Shown here: positions 32,991 through 46,156 of the stretch, piece by piece | How positions within the stretch are numbered: position 1 is the stretch's first letter | Layout of the letters: the number at the start of each line of letters is the position of its first letter | Origin: Rhea pennata | Taxonomy: Eukaryota > Chordata > Aves > Rheiformes > Rheidae | NCBI RefSeq assembly: GCF_028389875.1 | Contig: NC_084663.1 | Coordinates: forward strand, 216,652,876-216,716,875 | Length of the DNA stretch: 64,000 nt | Direction: 5' to 3' | Made by a program: the position numbers and the translations under genes | The notes under the pieces: model-generated | What the model saw: only the letters and a program-made list of their open reading frames with translations | The model's database searches: none | Told to the model about the DNA's origin: nothing

Positions 32991-34270
32991 CCTTCCACAG
33001 GCCCCAGCCCCACCTCACAGCCACCTGCCCCCTGGCCACCCCCACAGCCTCGCAACTGCCTGCCCCGCGGTGCCCCCCCATCCCCACAGCCCCCTCCCGT
33101 CCACGCAGGGCCTCAGCACCAGCACCCTAGGGAGCAGCACGGAGCGCAGAGACTCCATGGCGCCACTGTGTCCCCCGGCAGCCCTGGAACCGGCCCCCAG
33201 GTCATGGCGGGTTGCGCTGTGGGGAGCCCAGGGATGGACCATGCTACAGAGGGGCCATGGGAAGCTCTGGCAATGGTCCATGCTGTGGGGTGGCCGTGGG
33301 GAGCCCACAGATGGTCCATGCTGCGAGGTGGCTGTGGGGTGCAGGCAGCCCTCGTGTTCCCACCACCCTTGCCATGCACGGCCCTTGCCCGGCTCCGTCT
33401 CTGCCCTGGCCCCAAACCCTGATGTCCCTGGCCCAGGATGGAGCCAGCCCCATATAGGCGAGGGAAAGCCCAGGCAGTGGGGCCATAGGGATTCCTTGGA
33501 GCAGCAGGACTGTGGGGACCATGGGGATGACCTGAGCAGCAAGGACACAAAAATGCCCTTGAGTATTGGGGCTGTAGGGACCCCCTGGAGCAGCAGGGCC
33601 ACAAGGACTGTAGGACCTCCTCGAGCACAGGCCACCCCCTACATGCACCCCCAGGCAGGCTCCTCCCCAGTGGGGCTCGGCCCAGGCAGCACACGCAGAC
33701 GCATGCTCACATCCAGCCTCAGCCCAATGGAGCTGTAATGCCTCAGCTGTGCTGCAGCTAGGAGACTCGCATGGAAGAAACCCCTAGTTATGGGCTCACA
33801 TCCCATCCTTCTTCCAAGGACCATTGCTGCTGGATTTTGCAGACCTTGGGCCTGCTCTAGTGTGGCTCCTGTTAGGGAACATAGGCACTTAGCTGGAATT
33901 GTATCTTGGCCAGATGAATTCTTTTCTAAAATAAACTAAGCATTTATCAGCCACCTGCCTGCAGGAACAAAGTCCAGCTCAAGCACCCTCCTAGCAGCCA
34001 TCTGATCTGTAATTAAATCTTTTGTCGGAGGTGAAAACTGCACAGCATCTGTTAGGAACTGCACAAAGCTGGCAAGATCCCCTCTGCCCTCCGCTCCCTT
34101 CCTGTATCCTGTGTGGAGTGCTTGGAGACCCCTTGGGGGCCTGGGAGCAGCACACATCCCACCAGTCACTGAAGAATGAATCCCCTCCTGGAGGTTGTTC
34201 CCTAGTATCTCTCCTCTCCACTTCTCAATCAGCAGCAGAATTACCCATAGCAGAAAGTGCCAATGCCTGC
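32991..34270. other. Intergenic, short repeats only
   Basis: Includes two to three diverged 44-bp units (TGGTCCATGCTG and TGGCCGTGGGGAGCCCA) at 33230-33345. Composition falls to ordinary levels past 33740. No exon recognised. Confidence 0.4.
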
Positions 34271-34274
34271 AGGT

Positions 34275-34640
34275 GCTTCAAGAACATAAGAATGGCTGCA
34301 GTGGATCAGAACGAAGGCCCAGCTCCCCAGGACCCTCTTTCTAACAGTGAACAGCAGAAAATGTGGATCTCCCCCAGCATCCTCTCCCAGCCTTCAGCCC
34401 TTCTGAGCCAGAGGTGCTCTTCATATGTAATATCTCTGGATGGATTTTCTCCTGTGCGTTGATCCTGTTCCCTTTTCAATCCATGTAAACTGTGATTATC
34501 CGTGACATCCTGCAGCCAAGCATTGTACAGCTGCTACATATGATCTGAAGCACCACCTGCCTGTTTTAAACATGATGCCTGACCATTTCACAAGGTGTTC
34601 CCCATTCTGTTCTGGGGACAGTCAGCAAAAGTCCTTGTGT
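34275..34640 (-). mobile_element. Ancient CR1/L3-like 3' end
   Basis: Reads in reverse complement like the 3' part of old sauropsid CR1 elements. AGAACATAAGAATGGCTGCA plus GGATCAGAACGAAGGCCCA is at the left, and CTGCCTGTTTTAAACATGAT with a trailing TTTCACAAGGTGTTCCCC is at the right. Strong divergence shows great age. Confidence 0.65.
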
Positions 34641-35210
34641 CATTGTTATCTTCTGCTGGCTCTGATAGTTACATTCTCACTGCAGAGCAGAGTTAGTCTG
34701 GAGAAGCAATGAGCTGCCTGACACCTTTTTTATATGTAGAAGCTAATCTGGGTAAGGCTGCACAAAAGCAGGATCAAGCCAGGCAGGTCACTGTTCAATC
34801 CTCTGGCTGCCTGCTCAGCATGCAGAGTATACAGGGCATAGAGGGCAGCAGAGGCAGCAAGCCTGGGAGGGGATCAACTGCTCCTTATTCTGGGTGCCTG
34901 AAGCCTCTCAGAAGGGAAAGCATAATCCCTTACAGCTGGGCTGGGAGAGTGTGGGGCACCATGGAGTATCCCACCATATTCAGGGCACCGCTACTTCTGC
35001 CTCCCCACACCCTCCTGGTTCAAGGCCCACAGAGGGCAACCCCAGAGGCCTGGCCTCCAGCCTGCAGCAGGATTGGTATGAGGCCATCAGGAGCAGTCAG
35101 TCTCACCTCTCAGCACCCCTTTTCCACTTCCGGGCAACAGGGCCACCCCACACACACAAGTGAGATCTGAAGCCTGCGGATGCCCAGAGCTTCACACATG
35201 CAGGCGATTT
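34641..35210. other. Intergenic, nothing recognised
   Basis: Unique-looking sequence between the old CR1 remnant and the probable ARFIP2 poly(A) site. Confidence 0.35.
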
Positions 35211-35217
35211 GTACCGT

Positions 35218-35223
35218 TTTATT
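35218..35223 (-). terminator. ARFIP2: Candidate ARFIP2 poly(A) signal
   Basis: First clear minus-strand AATAAA beyond the ARFIP2 stop at 36753. It would give a 3' UTR of about 1.5 kb. Confidence 0.5.
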
Positions 35224-36752
35224 CTGGAATCTTTACAGAAGTGGGAAAGGAAGGGGGGGGGTCAAGACCTTCATGGGGGAAGGGAGGGGGTCAGATCCAG
35301 ACATTAAATTACCAGGGATTAAATTAGCAAGAAAAACAAACTGTTTCGTCTCAGGAGAAAGTGCCCAAGTGCTGCATGTGGCCAGGGCTAGAGGCAACAA
35401 TCAGCTGGAGCAGGACAAAGTTCTCACACATGTGGGATGCTGGCCAGACCCCAAGCCCTGCTGTGCATGGCACACACACCCTAACCCCATGCACGCACAC
35501 ATGCACGCACACCTGCCCTGGGACAGAGCCACTGTTTGGTCCTTGGTTTGAGTCCTCACAACTCCCATGCCAGGGGTTGAGTCCCTGCAGGTGCTGAGTA
35601 GAAGCAGAGCCCCGTTCAGGGCCCAAGAAGTCAGAGTGGTGAGAGGAAGATCCACATCCTGGCCACAGTGAGCCATGAGCCCACCCACACCTCACTAGCA
35701 GCAATATGCCAAGCCCCCTCTCCAGTAAACTAGTGACCAGCCCTGCAGACTTGCCATCGCCTCCGGAGTGACACTCACATACCTGGTGAGCACTACCCTG
35801 GCCAGAAGACATGGGAAGTGCAAATGGAAATACTGGGGCCTGGGAGACAATCAGGCACACCTTGCCCTGCACACACAAGGGGAGTGTAGTTTGAGGCTGG
35901 GGTGGGGAGCCACCACCTCAGCTTAGCTGGCAGAGGGAGTGCAAGAGCAGCTGAATTGCAGCTGCCTAGGGAACACCATAGATCAACTAGGGAGGGAAAT
36001 GGAGCAAATCTAAAGCTGGGGCAGGAACCCAGGAGTCCTGGCTGCCAGACATAAGAAGGCTGGAACCCACAACCCATCCCCTTCTCAGGAGGTCAGGGAG
36101 GGGACCCAGGAGTCCTGATGCCATCCCTCTTTAGCTTCGTCTTCATTTGAAAATAAAGATTTTTTTGCCACAGAGCAGGGGTATTCCTGGCCTGGCTTAG
36201 ACCCTCACTGAGTCAGATAATGGGCTATCAGGAAAGAGGCCCAGCAAGGGAAGGCAGGGATGCGTGGAACATACCCCATCTGCCTCAAAGGGGAGACAGT
36301 GGGACAGCTGCAGAGTATCCCACTCTCTCCTCCTGGGCATGTGGCAGGGTCTGGAGTGTCCCATCCCAGAGAGGGAGGGTATATGCTGCCCCTTTAGACA
36401 TCAGGGAGATAGGGACGGCTCCCAGCTGACTTGCTGAGGGTCTGTACTAAGGGAGGGCAAATGGGCAGGATTGGATTCTGCCCCAAAGAGGAGGTACAGG
36501 ATGGGAGAACCCCAACCTTTCCAGGCTCCTCTCCCCAGGCAGCATCAACAATCTGCTCAGAGCCTCCCATTTTCCCCCAAAACAGAGACCCCCTAGCCCT
36601 GTAGGTGGGTCCCCAGGCTGTAGCAGGGCCGAGGCCACGTCCCCCGCTCACCACTTGTGTATGCGGTCTGGCCCTGCGCCAACGGTCAGAGGTCAGAATT
36701 TAGGTCCATGGTTTCCCTGTCCAGAGCACAAGGTGGGGCAAGCTGGAGTGAC

Positions 36753-39700
36753 TCACTGCTCCTCAAGCCAGGAGGGCTTCTCAGCACCTGGGGTCTTCAG
36801 CTTGATGTTGAACTGCTTGAGGGTTTGCTCCAACTGCTGCTGGTTCCCAGCAAAGTAGGCAGAGATGGCGTTGTGAAAGAGCAGCAGTTGCTTGTGCATC
36901 ACCTTGATCTGGAGAGAGTAGGAGTCAGCATGCAGGGACACAGCCCTGCACTCAGGGATGGCAGAAAGCAGCAGAGAGCGGGACATGACCTCTGCCTGTC
37001 ACACAAGGAGGAAATCAGAGCTGCTGCCAACAGCTCCTGATAGCTAACCCTGAAAGCCAGAAGACTGTTCAGCAGAAACCACAAAAAGTGAAATGCAGGC
37101 AAAGAAAGAAGCTTACCTGCCCTTCCCTTCTAGGCTCCCAGCTGCTTCACAGGTGCTGTCCACCCAAACATGTACTTCAGCCACATCGCTGCAAGGCTGT
37201 TCAGCCCACAGCAACACAGCCAAGGGACACAAGCAAACAGCAGACCCCCATTATGTACCCCACAGCTGCTTCCCAGCCCCATGTCCCTTCCCACCTTGTT
37301 CTCTTCCAGAAACTTCAGCTTGATGGCCACATCAGCACGCAGCTTTTCATACTTGTCCTTGTGGCTCTGGAACTGGCTCTGGGCTGCATCCAGCCGGCAC
37401 AGGGTACTGGCATCCCGTGGGCCCATGCTCAGCTCCTCCAGGTCTGTGCGGTATGCGTCGTACTCCAGCCTGTGCAGGGACAGAGATGGCATCAAAACTA
37501 TGTTGTGGCCCTGCCACAACTGTCCCCACTGCCAGGGACCTTCAACACCTGCCATCAACCCAGCCTCTGTCATGGCCTGTGATGTAGTTCTGCCCCAGGT
37601 ACCCCTCACCTGGCTGTCTCATACTGTTTGACTGTCATGAGTGTATCCTCCATGGTCTTGTTCACCAGTGTGTTGATGCTAGAGACAAAAAAGTTGACTG
37701 CTCCCAGTAGTGTTTCTCCATTCTTGCAGAGCAGTTTCTGTGTTTCTGCGTTGTAACCAAACTCTTCCTGAGACACGAAGGAAGACAAGTCAGTGTCCGT
37801 GTTTGGGCAAGACTTGTAGTCCCTGCCCTCTCCTCCCATGCACCCAGAATCAGCCTGGCCCCCCGCTGTACCCAAAGAAGTGCTGGGACAGTCATTTACA
37901 CTCTCTCCTGCGCTCTAGCTTTCACCAAGCGCAGATATCCTCAACCTCCTCCTGCTTTACTCATGCATCTCAGGGTGCTGCTGAGCAGAGACCTGGTCAG
38001 GCTATGGTGCAGACCCCAGGGTTAACCTGAATCTCTAGGTCCCTGCCCAGACACAGGGGTGCCCATAGGATGAAAGCAGACCACAGCACAGGCAGAGACA
38101 AGGCAGGAACAGTCTTCCCAGCAGACATACCTGCAGCTCAGGAGACTTCTGGCTGAGGTCTGCAAAGGCATCCCCTAGGGCATGCTGTGTCTGCACCAGG
38201 CTGTAGAAGTGGTTGGTGAGAGCCCGCGCAAGCTGCAGCACACACTCGTACTTGCGCTTTGTCTCCCGGAGCAGCTCAATCTGCGTCTCCAGCTCCAGGT
38301 CCACCGTGCGGGAGCCCCGGCCAAATCTCTCTGAGATCAGCTGTTTGGTACACTGTCGAGTGGAGGAGGGAAGACATCAGGAGGCCCTGCAACCCTGCCT
38401 GATGGGAAGGAAGCATTCCCTGCTGCCCTAGGGCAGCAGGGAGAACTACAGAGCTGTCCCTGGGAATTCTGCAAAGAGATCCCAAGATGCCTTCCCCACC
38501 TCTCACACCACCGTGAAGGGCTGCTCCTTCAAGCCCTTGTGCAGCAACTTGGCCCAACTGCAACTCTCATTTGCCTTGCTGCAAGGCCTGGTCTCTCTGC
38601 AACCAGGCCATCCTCAGGGTTCCAGAAAGCTGCTCACCTTATATGTGTTGATGCCCCATTTCTTGACAATGTCGAACTTCTCCACAGCAATACCACGGAC
38701 AACTTCCTCTCCTCCCACAGATGGGCTGGAATGGGGCTGGTGCAGTCCAGAGCCTGGAACATACACAGCCCCACACATGTCACCAGCTCAGCAGGGCAGC
38801 AGAATCCTCACAGCATGTAAGGTTCAAAGTAGGGCAGGCAGCCTGCAAGTCACCCTGCGCCTGCAAGGGCACCAGTCAGGCTCTTCACACAAAAGCAAGG
38901 ATCCCTTTGCAGCTGGCCACCAGAACTGCTCCCAAAGGGCCTGGAGAACTACAGGTAGTGCAAGACTTCCCACAGGACCACACCAGGATGTGACAAAGTA
39001 GAAAGCAAAAAGCCTTTTTTGCCACCCTCCAGGGCAGCCCTGCCCTCATCCACTGCAGTGCCTATGAGGCTGCCACCTGTGTTGCCTTCAGCACAGTCCC
39101 AGGCAGCCTGCTCCTACTTGGTGCCTGGGGCAAGGAGCAGCTCACTCCTGCCTGCAGAGAAGAGCATGAATTGGCAACGGAAAGGGCTCTAGCCAGATTC
39201 TTCCAAAGCTGCAAGCTTTCCAACCTGCTCAAAAGTGAGGTGACCTGATGTTTCATGCACTCAGCAGAGAATCTGATCCTAGAGCTCTTCCAGAAAGGTC
39301 CTAAACAAGGCCTTGGCATTGGCAGCGGTGGCTGCTGTTTGTGTGGGAGAAGGTACTGGCTGTATGGCTGCTGACAGGGCCAGGCCCCTATTCTGTCCCC
39401 TTCCCAGCCCAGGCACATGTGGTCTAGCAGAGTGAGGCCCTAACACTTCCTGTGCTGTGTTTTGCACATTCATCAGTGCAACACTGCCCAAACTTGTCTC
39501 CACACAGAGCAAGCTAGATGGGATGGGGAGATGAGCAGCACCACAGGAGGAGGCACATGGGTAGGATCCTTGCTGCAGGCATGATCTCCCATGGCCAGGC
39601 ATGACTCAAATTTCACCCTCAAGACACCAAGAGCTTTAGTAGTGACATCCTCTCCCTCACACCATCAGGACCAAAATCCTTACTGCGAATGCTAGGGGAG

Positions 39701-42311
39701 ACAATCACCAGACAATGTTTCTTACTAGCAGTTCGTGGGAACCTTGTAGAATTGTCTGCCTGCAGGTAGCTATGCTGGGGCTGTAGCCAGGTCACAACAT
39801 GCAGAAGTGGCCTGAGGAGCCCCAACACAAACCAGGCACCCTAAATCAGGGCCATGGAGCCCAAGTCCAGGGAAGTGAGGTCACAAGAGGCCATGAAGAA
39901 CCAGCAAGGGGGCCGGGGCAGCCGCAGTACCTGCTGAAGCACTGGCCTGGTTGGCCATCCTGCTGGCGGCAGATGCACTGGGGGAGACGAATGGTCCTCG
40001 GGGTGAGTGAGGTTTGACAAGACAGCCTGGAAATGGAGGGACTGGCAGGTGTTGAGCAGAGAGAGGCAAGAGGAGATGGGGTGGTATGTATGGCACAAGG
40101 AGCAGGAATGGCAAGGAGAGAGGATGAGTGTTCAGGTAAATGGCAGCAGGGAAGAGCAATGGGAGCAAATGAGAGATGAAAATGTGATGTAAAATCGGAT
40201 GACACAGCTGGCTGCCAGATGAACAGCTCCCACACTAGAAGTTCAACACCACCCAGGTCCCTCTCTCTGCTTCCTACAAGTCCCATCAGCCCAGCTGAGA
40301 TCACTGTACCAGCCAGTAGCAGCACGGAGCCAGGAGCTGGAGCAGGTCAGGCCAGGAGTGATGAAGACATAGGGATAGTAACCACTGAACATAGCTTGTT
40401 CTCCCACGCACTTGTGCCATTCTTCAGCACAACAGATTCTGAGCAAATGCACATTCCCTGCATCTATGCAAGCCTGGCACAGCACAGAATGGTCTGTGTC
40501 AAACAGGCTGATTTGTTGTGGAAGAGCTGCTTTGGCCAAGAGTTGGGACAACAAACTTGTTTGAAATGGGACCACAGAGGAGACAGGGTGAGAGATGTGG
40601 CTCTATCAGAATGGCCTTGACCATCTCAGCCTGGCTCAGCCCAGCACCACCAGTACTTGTCAGAGACCCACTGAGCAATCACTGCCCTCTATGCCCACAG
40701 CAAAGCTTCCCAGAGGCTATAGGACCAGCAGGGTCCTGCCTGAGCCATGGGGCTTGTCCAAAGACACCACTCCTGAGCAGCATAGGAAGCTTGCAGCTGT
40801 GCCTCCTGTCAGGAGCATCCACAACCCTGGGTTTGAACAAAAAAAAAAAAAAAAAAAAAGAGGAAATGAGGAAGTTGGGGCCCAAAGTCACATGGCCCTG
40901 TCCTCCCTCTGCAGGCAGGTTGTCTCTAGTCATTATGACAGAATGGGTGTGAGTCTAAAACAGCACTTGCCCATCTCCTGACCTCGCTACAAGGACCTGG
41001 AGAAGTGGTGGGGTACCAGAATTTCCCCACCTCGCTCACACCAGAAGGAACAAACCAAGAGGTGACCCTTGTCTAAGCACAGCCCACATTCCCCAAGTCA
41101 CAACCCACTGCCCCAGGCATGTGCCCCTCTCTGATTGAGGTCGAACCCTCCTCAGCTCGAGGCCCCACACCTGTAAGGAGCCAGGATGTCAGTGCCTAGG
41201 CCCTCCCATGGCATCTCTGCAGTCTCCTCTATTAGCTACCATGCACGTGAAATAGCCAGATTGGGATTAGTGGGGTAGCAGCCCCTCCACTCCCCAGCAG
41301 CCAGACTATCAGGGACACTCCCGTAACCCACTCAGAGGGGCACAGCTATGCTAGGGTGCAGGTACCTGCACCTGCCTATTGGTGAAACCCCAAACCCACC
41401 ATACAGAAAGGGGAAGGAGCCACCTTGTGCCAGGAGGAGCCGCAGTCCAGGGAAGGAGGCATTATACTGAACAGCCGGGCCTAGACAGAACCGCACATCA
41501 GGGCTGTGGAGAGGGAGACATGCTCCACAGAGCCCATGCGACAGCCCAGGACAGAGAAGGCTGTGCTTGAGGCAGAGCTTCTAGCCGCCCACCCACGCAT
41601 AGGGTCCTTGGCTAGGCACCAACAAGGATCATCACTCCCACCTGGCACCACCTGTGGGTGGCACCCAGGGCTGGGGATCAGGCTCCAGGGGCCAACAGGG
41701 AAGGACTCCCTTAGACTTAAGCAGCTCCTCCCTCCTCAGCAGGCTCCTGAAGCCCAAGAGGAAAGAGGATAGCTCCAAGAAGAGCTGTGTTCTCCTTTGC
41801 CCTTATACCTCCACTGGGAACTGGGAAGCAGCATCCACCTTTCCCCTGCTCCTAAACCCCATCTATGTGGGCCTATGCTGAAGTCCAACCTACCTTTGAT
41901 GGTGCTGGTGGGGATGATGCCCTCAGCAGTGCCTCCATAACCACCAGACACAATGCTGGTTTCATTGAGATTGGGCCCTGACACCATCACCTGCTGCAGG
42001 TCCTAGAATAGAGGAGAGCATAGAGCTGGGGCAGAAACTGGCACTTTGCTCCAGAGAGCAACATGAACTCAATGCAAAGGGCTTCTGGGTCACTGGAGCA
42101 GAGCTGGGACAGTGGCAAGGCCCCGTCTGCCCCACAGCAGCCAGAAGAGCAACATCTGGGCTGCCTAGCATGCCACTGTCCTGGCCTCTGCTGATGGGCC
42201 CTAGACGCAAACCTGCTCCAAGCCGTCATCCTCCGGCAGGCTGCCTGTGTCCCCGTTGCTGCTGATGGGGATCTCCATGGTTGCAGCCTTGCTCATGATC
42301 CCCTCCGACAT
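36753..42311 (-). CDS. ARFIP2: Arfaptin-2, complete
   Basis: Crescent-shaped AH/BAR-domain dimer that binds ARL1, ARF and RAC1 GTPases at the trans-Golgi and senses or bends membrane. Coding exons: 42213-42311, 41894-42002, 38638-38753, 38131-38352, 37610-37767, 37295-37469, 36753-36908. Phases agree and give 344 aa (human 341). The N-terminus has KAATMEIPI and [20 protein letters not shown]. The region before the BAR domain ends [20 protein letters not shown]. The BAR domain (about 125-320) includes [55 protein letters not shown] and [12 protein letters not shown]. The C-terminus is EKPSWLEEQ. The ATG lies 9 bases inside its exon (acceptor at 42321-42322), so an upstream noncoding exon is required. 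A candidate ends at 44603 in the shared promoter. The alanine-serine-rich linker (residues 70-90) differs most from human. Confidence 0.97.
38754..41893. other. ARFIP2 intron 2, no further exon called
   Basis: 3.1-kb intron. It holds an A21 run at 40839-40859 and a short stretch at 39930-39980 with acceptor-like and donor-like edges that does not keep phase. No mobile element recognised. Confidence 0.5.
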
Positions 42312-42320
42312 TGTCAGGGC

Positions 42321-44380
42321 CTGGAAGGACACATATGCTCTGCTGACAGCTGGAGAGACCCTGGGAACAGGCAGAGATGGCCATCATCCCCCTCATGCGG
42401 ATGGGGGGTCCTGGGGTTTCCACACAGGAAAAATCCAGGGCTTTTCAGCCCAGGATTCAGCACAGCAAAAGACAAGGCTGAGCTCCAGGACACTCAGCAC
42501 TAGCTCATGGATTCCAGGCAGCCATTCCCCAGCTCATTCACAGCAGGACTAGGAACTGCACACACTGAGTAGCCTCTAGGTCCACCTAAGTCCCCCCACC
42601 ACAGCTAGTGCATATCTGAGCACAGGCACCCCTCCAAGACGGCACCCCTGAATACGCCACCCTGGCCTTGCCAGCAGATCTTCTACTCTTAGAAAAGCTC
42701 CCAGAGAAGGTTGTGCACCCTGCAGGAGACAGCTCCAGGTCTCGCTCCACACCCAGGAGTGGCAGCAGCCAATTCCAACATTGTGTACAGAATTTTGGAG
42801 CATTTCCTCTACTCTTCCATCAGCCCTAACTCATGCATTTCAGAAACAGGACAATATTTGCCCTCCCGTCACCACTCTTTTGCAGTTTGTCCTGTCCCTG
42901 GACTAGGGAGGCAGATTCTGGCTGCTCCAGGACAACTAGGACCTCACAGAACAGCAGCTACTGGCCCAGAGCCTAGGAATATAGAGCCAAGAGCCACGTC
43001 CACAGCCAGGCAGGGCTGTGCATCAGAAGAGGGAGCAGTGGCTGGGCAGTAAAGGGGAGGAGGGGCAGGACACGGGTGGAGAGGGCCATAAGCCAGGAAC
43101 AAATCTTGCTGGGACAATGGGCTCTCTCAGGAGCGCTGCACCCAAACTGGTCGGAGCACATTCCAGTACAGGCAGTGCCAGGCACCTGAGCACACCTCTG
43201 AGCGGTTGCATTCCATTGCACTCCGTTAGCAACCCGCTCCCTGACAGGGAAACAACATCTATCCTCATCCTAGAAGGACCAGATCCCAGAAAAGAGGACT
43301 AGCACAGATGAAGCATGAAAGCAGAGGACACAGCCTCCAAGCACATTCTTCCAGTGAAAGCAGTACTGTATAGCTCATATTCAGTGGTCTCTGCACCTGG
43401 CTTCAGGCTGTAGCTTGGGAGCAGCCCCTGAATAGCAATCATGGCTTTGTACCCTACCCAGAGCAGGGAAACTGCAGTAGGGAAAGAGGAACAAGTCAGC
43501 AGAGGCAAAGCTGGAGAAAGGACCCAGCAGTTCTGAGTGCCCTGCAGTCTGGAGCAGGACACTCCACCTGGGTGCCACCCACCCCTCACTGCTGCAGCCA
43601 GGGCCGGAGGCCAAGGCAGCCCCAGGTAAGCACAACAGTTCCAGTCACGTGGGGACCTGCCAGCACTGGCACTCTCTCATTGACAGCAAGTTTATAGATC
43701 TAGTCCTGTATCAAAAACAGTGGGAGTCACCACTGACCTTAGCAGCAACCCAACATGAACAGGTTTTAGCAAGTGCAGGAAACAGGATGTGAAGGGCAGA
43801 AGATGCAACTCCAGCAGTACTCCCTGATCTCTGTGAGCCAAATCTCTACTACCACATGGCCCAGGCCCTGAGGAACCCACAGCCCTGCAGGCTTGCCTTG
43901 AGCAGCCAGTCACTTCATTCTGGAGGGTATGCAGCCCCACGGAAAGACAACACCAACCCAAAGCTCCTGGAACTGGGCTCCCCCTGCCATGAGTGCAGTG
44001 GCCAGGGCTCCAGAGACACATCCACAGCTCCCCTCCTGAAGCACGGCACCATCTCCTGGCCCTGATGGGCAGACACAAATGTATGCCCCTCCAGCTGTGC
44101 ACAGCTCTGCTGCCCTCAGCCACACCACCAGTGCAGCAGTCCCTGAGGTCAGGCATGAGCACGCTGGAGGACTTGCTGTTCCAGGCAAGCACCTGCCCTG
44201 CCCTCACACTGTGGGTTCCCAGCATGGTGCTCCCACACACCAGCGGTGCACGCGGCCGACGAGCACCTGGCCCCAGCACAGACTCTGCCCCGACACACAC
44301 CGCAGGAGATCACGGCCCAGGCTCACCGATGGGGGCAGGGAAACAGCCCCAGGGACTGGGGCCCCTTGCTCTGCGACCAG
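42321..44380. other. ARFIP2 5' intron
   Basis: Sequence of ordinary composition between the ATG exon and the CpG promoter. No repeat or exon recognised. Confidence 0.4.
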
Positions 44381-44910
44381 CATCCTAGTCCTCGGGCCCC
44401 CGGCACCCTTACGTCCCAAGTCCCGGCAGACCCGGCCGCGGGACCCCGGCGCCCCCCGCCCCAGGTCCCGACCCTCCCGGCCGCGGGACCCCGGCGCCCC
44501 TGGCTCCCCCCAGCCCGGGTCCAGAGCCGGCTGCCTCTGCCCGCCGGGCCCCGGTCCCATAACGTCCCCGGCCCGGGCCACCGGACGGGCCCCACCGCCC
44601 ACCTGCGCCGCCCCGGCCGCCGCCGGGTCCCCCCGCCCCGGAGGCTCCGGAGCCCCGATCCGCCTCGGCCCCACGACACACCGGAACCCACGTCACACCC
44701 CGGGCAGGGGACGCCGGGAGACAGGGCGGAAGTAGCATCACCGGGGGGCACCCGGGAACAGCGCCGGGCGGAACAGAGGCGGAAATGACCTAATCGGGGG
44801 ACGCTTCGGCCCAAAGCGGAGAGGCCTTTCCGACAAGACCGGAGGTGGTGGGGCGGACCGAGGCGGTCGGAAGCTGGGTCATAGCTCCTGCCGGAAGCCC
44901 CTGTGCGGGC
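44380..44910. promoter_or_regulatory. Bidirectional CpG promoter of ARFIP2 and TIMM10B
   Basis: CpG island between divergent genes. On the minus strand a noncoding ARFIP2 exon may end at 44603 (GGCGCAG then gtgggcgg). On the plus strand ETS-type GGCGGAAGTAG (about 44726), GGCGGAAATGAC (44779) and GCCGGAAGCCC (44891) precede the TIMM10B ATG at 44911. ETS sites of this kind are usual at promoters of mitochondrial-protein genes. Confidence 0.6.
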
Positions 44911-46156
44911 ATGGAGCAACATGGGGAGCAGCAGCAACAGCAGCTGCGCAGCGTGAGGGCGGGACCGGGGCGCTGCGGGAACTTGGCTGTGAACCTAGGG
45001 CTTGTCGGGGTCCCTGGGGCGCTGGGGATTTCAGTAGGGCGTTAAACAGAGCGCTGAGGGTCACAGTGGGCGCCATAGGGTGCTGGGAGTCTGAGCAGGG
45101 ATACTGGGGGGCTCGGTGGAGGGCCTGGGGAGCTGGGGGTCTGAGCGGGGATACTGGGGTCTCAGTGGGGGCCCTGGAATGCCAAGCGGGGTGTTGTGGG
45201 TCTCGGCAGGGGCTCTGAGGTGCTAGGGACTTTAGTGGGGGGGCACTGGGGGACCCAGCAGGAGGCCAAGCAGAGTGTTTTGGGGCTCAGCGGGGGGCCT
45301 GGGATGCTAGGGGTCTTAGTGGGGGATGCTGGGGGCCAAGTGGGGTGTTGCAGGGCTTGGCGGGGGGCCTGGGGTGCTAGGGAGCTTAGCAGGGGAGCAG
45401 TGGGGGGCCTGACAAGGGGCCAAGTGGGCTGTTGTGGGGCTCAGTGTGGGCACTGGGTCTTAGTGGGGGGAGGGGTGCTGGGGGGGCCAAGTGGGGTGTT
45501 GCAGGCCTCGGCGGGTGCCCTGGGGTGCTAGGGGTCTCTAGCAATGGGCACTGGGGGACTTAGCAGGGTCTTGGCAGGCTGTGAACAGGCTGAGTGTGTG
45601 CCAGAGCTCTTGCTGTTCCAGCTGCGGGACTTCCTGCTGGTTTACAACCGGATGACTGAACTTTGCTTCCGGCGCTGCATCTCCAACCTGAACTACCGAG
45701 TGCTCACCAGGCCCGAGGTGAGCCCAGCATTGGGCCTGTCTCGAGCAGCTGGAGCACCATGGGTCTTGTAGTGCTGCTTACCTCATTGTGTGACAGGACT
45801 GGGTGGGCTGGAGGAGCTGTGGGGAGAGGCAGCGTGTGCCCCGATCAGGAGCCCTCCTGCCATGCTGACGTCTCCCCATCCTGCAGGAGATTTGCCTGGA
45901 CAGCTGTGCTGGAAAACTGGTCCACTCCAACCACCGCCTCATGAGTGCCTATGTGGCACTTATGCCCTCCATTGTACAGCGCCGTTCCTTGGACTACAAG
46001 GCCAGTGTAGCCCAGGTGTCTGCAAATTCTGCCAAGGATGTATCAGAGGCACCGACAGCCCTCCCAGGTGCTGGGGGCCCTGATGCCCAGTCTGACTTAC
46101 AGATGGTTTATGGCACTGGTGGAGCTGCAGAAGGGGCCTCAGGTGCTGGCACATAG
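44911..46156 (+). CDS. TIMM10B: Tim10b/Tim9b small Tim chaperone, complete
   Basis: Small Tim protein of the mitochondrial intermembrane space, peripheral subunit of the TIM22 carrier-import complex. Exons 44911-44952, 45622-45717 and 45887-46156 join in phase 0 and give 135 aa. The N-terminus is glutamine-rich ([14 protein letters not shown]), as in human. The helix [19 protein letters not shown] carries the first CX3C (C29-C33) and EICLDSC the second (C49-C53), which form the two intramolecular disulfides of the family. [22 protein letters not shown] matches the family's C-terminal helix. The tail after it is about 30 residues longer than human (103 aa total) and is Gly/Ala/Ser-rich. Intron 1 is a minisatellite. 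Confidence 0.95.
45060..45560. repeat. G-rich minisatellite in TIMM10B intron 1
   Basis: Diverged units of about 55-65 bp with GGCCTGGGGTGCTAGGG, CTCAGCGGGGGGCCTGGG and GCCAAGTGGGGTGTTG. It almost fills the 0.67-kb intron. Confidence 0.8.

Noticed and set aside
31205-33738. Arg/Gly-rich and Pro/Arg/Ala-rich open frames up to 592 codons
   Set aside because: Produced by the 17-bp GC minisatellite and its CpG-rich flanks. No domain and no splice structure.
39930-39980. Possible cassette exon in ARFIP2 intron 2 (acceptor- and donor-like edges)
   Set aside because: Its 47-base length, and the shorter options with other acceptors, would break the phase between the exons at 41894 and 38753. Transcript evidence would be needed.
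40839-40859. A21 run as a sign of a retrocopied gene
   Set aside because: No coding sequence or duplicated target site next to it. It is treated as a simple repeat.
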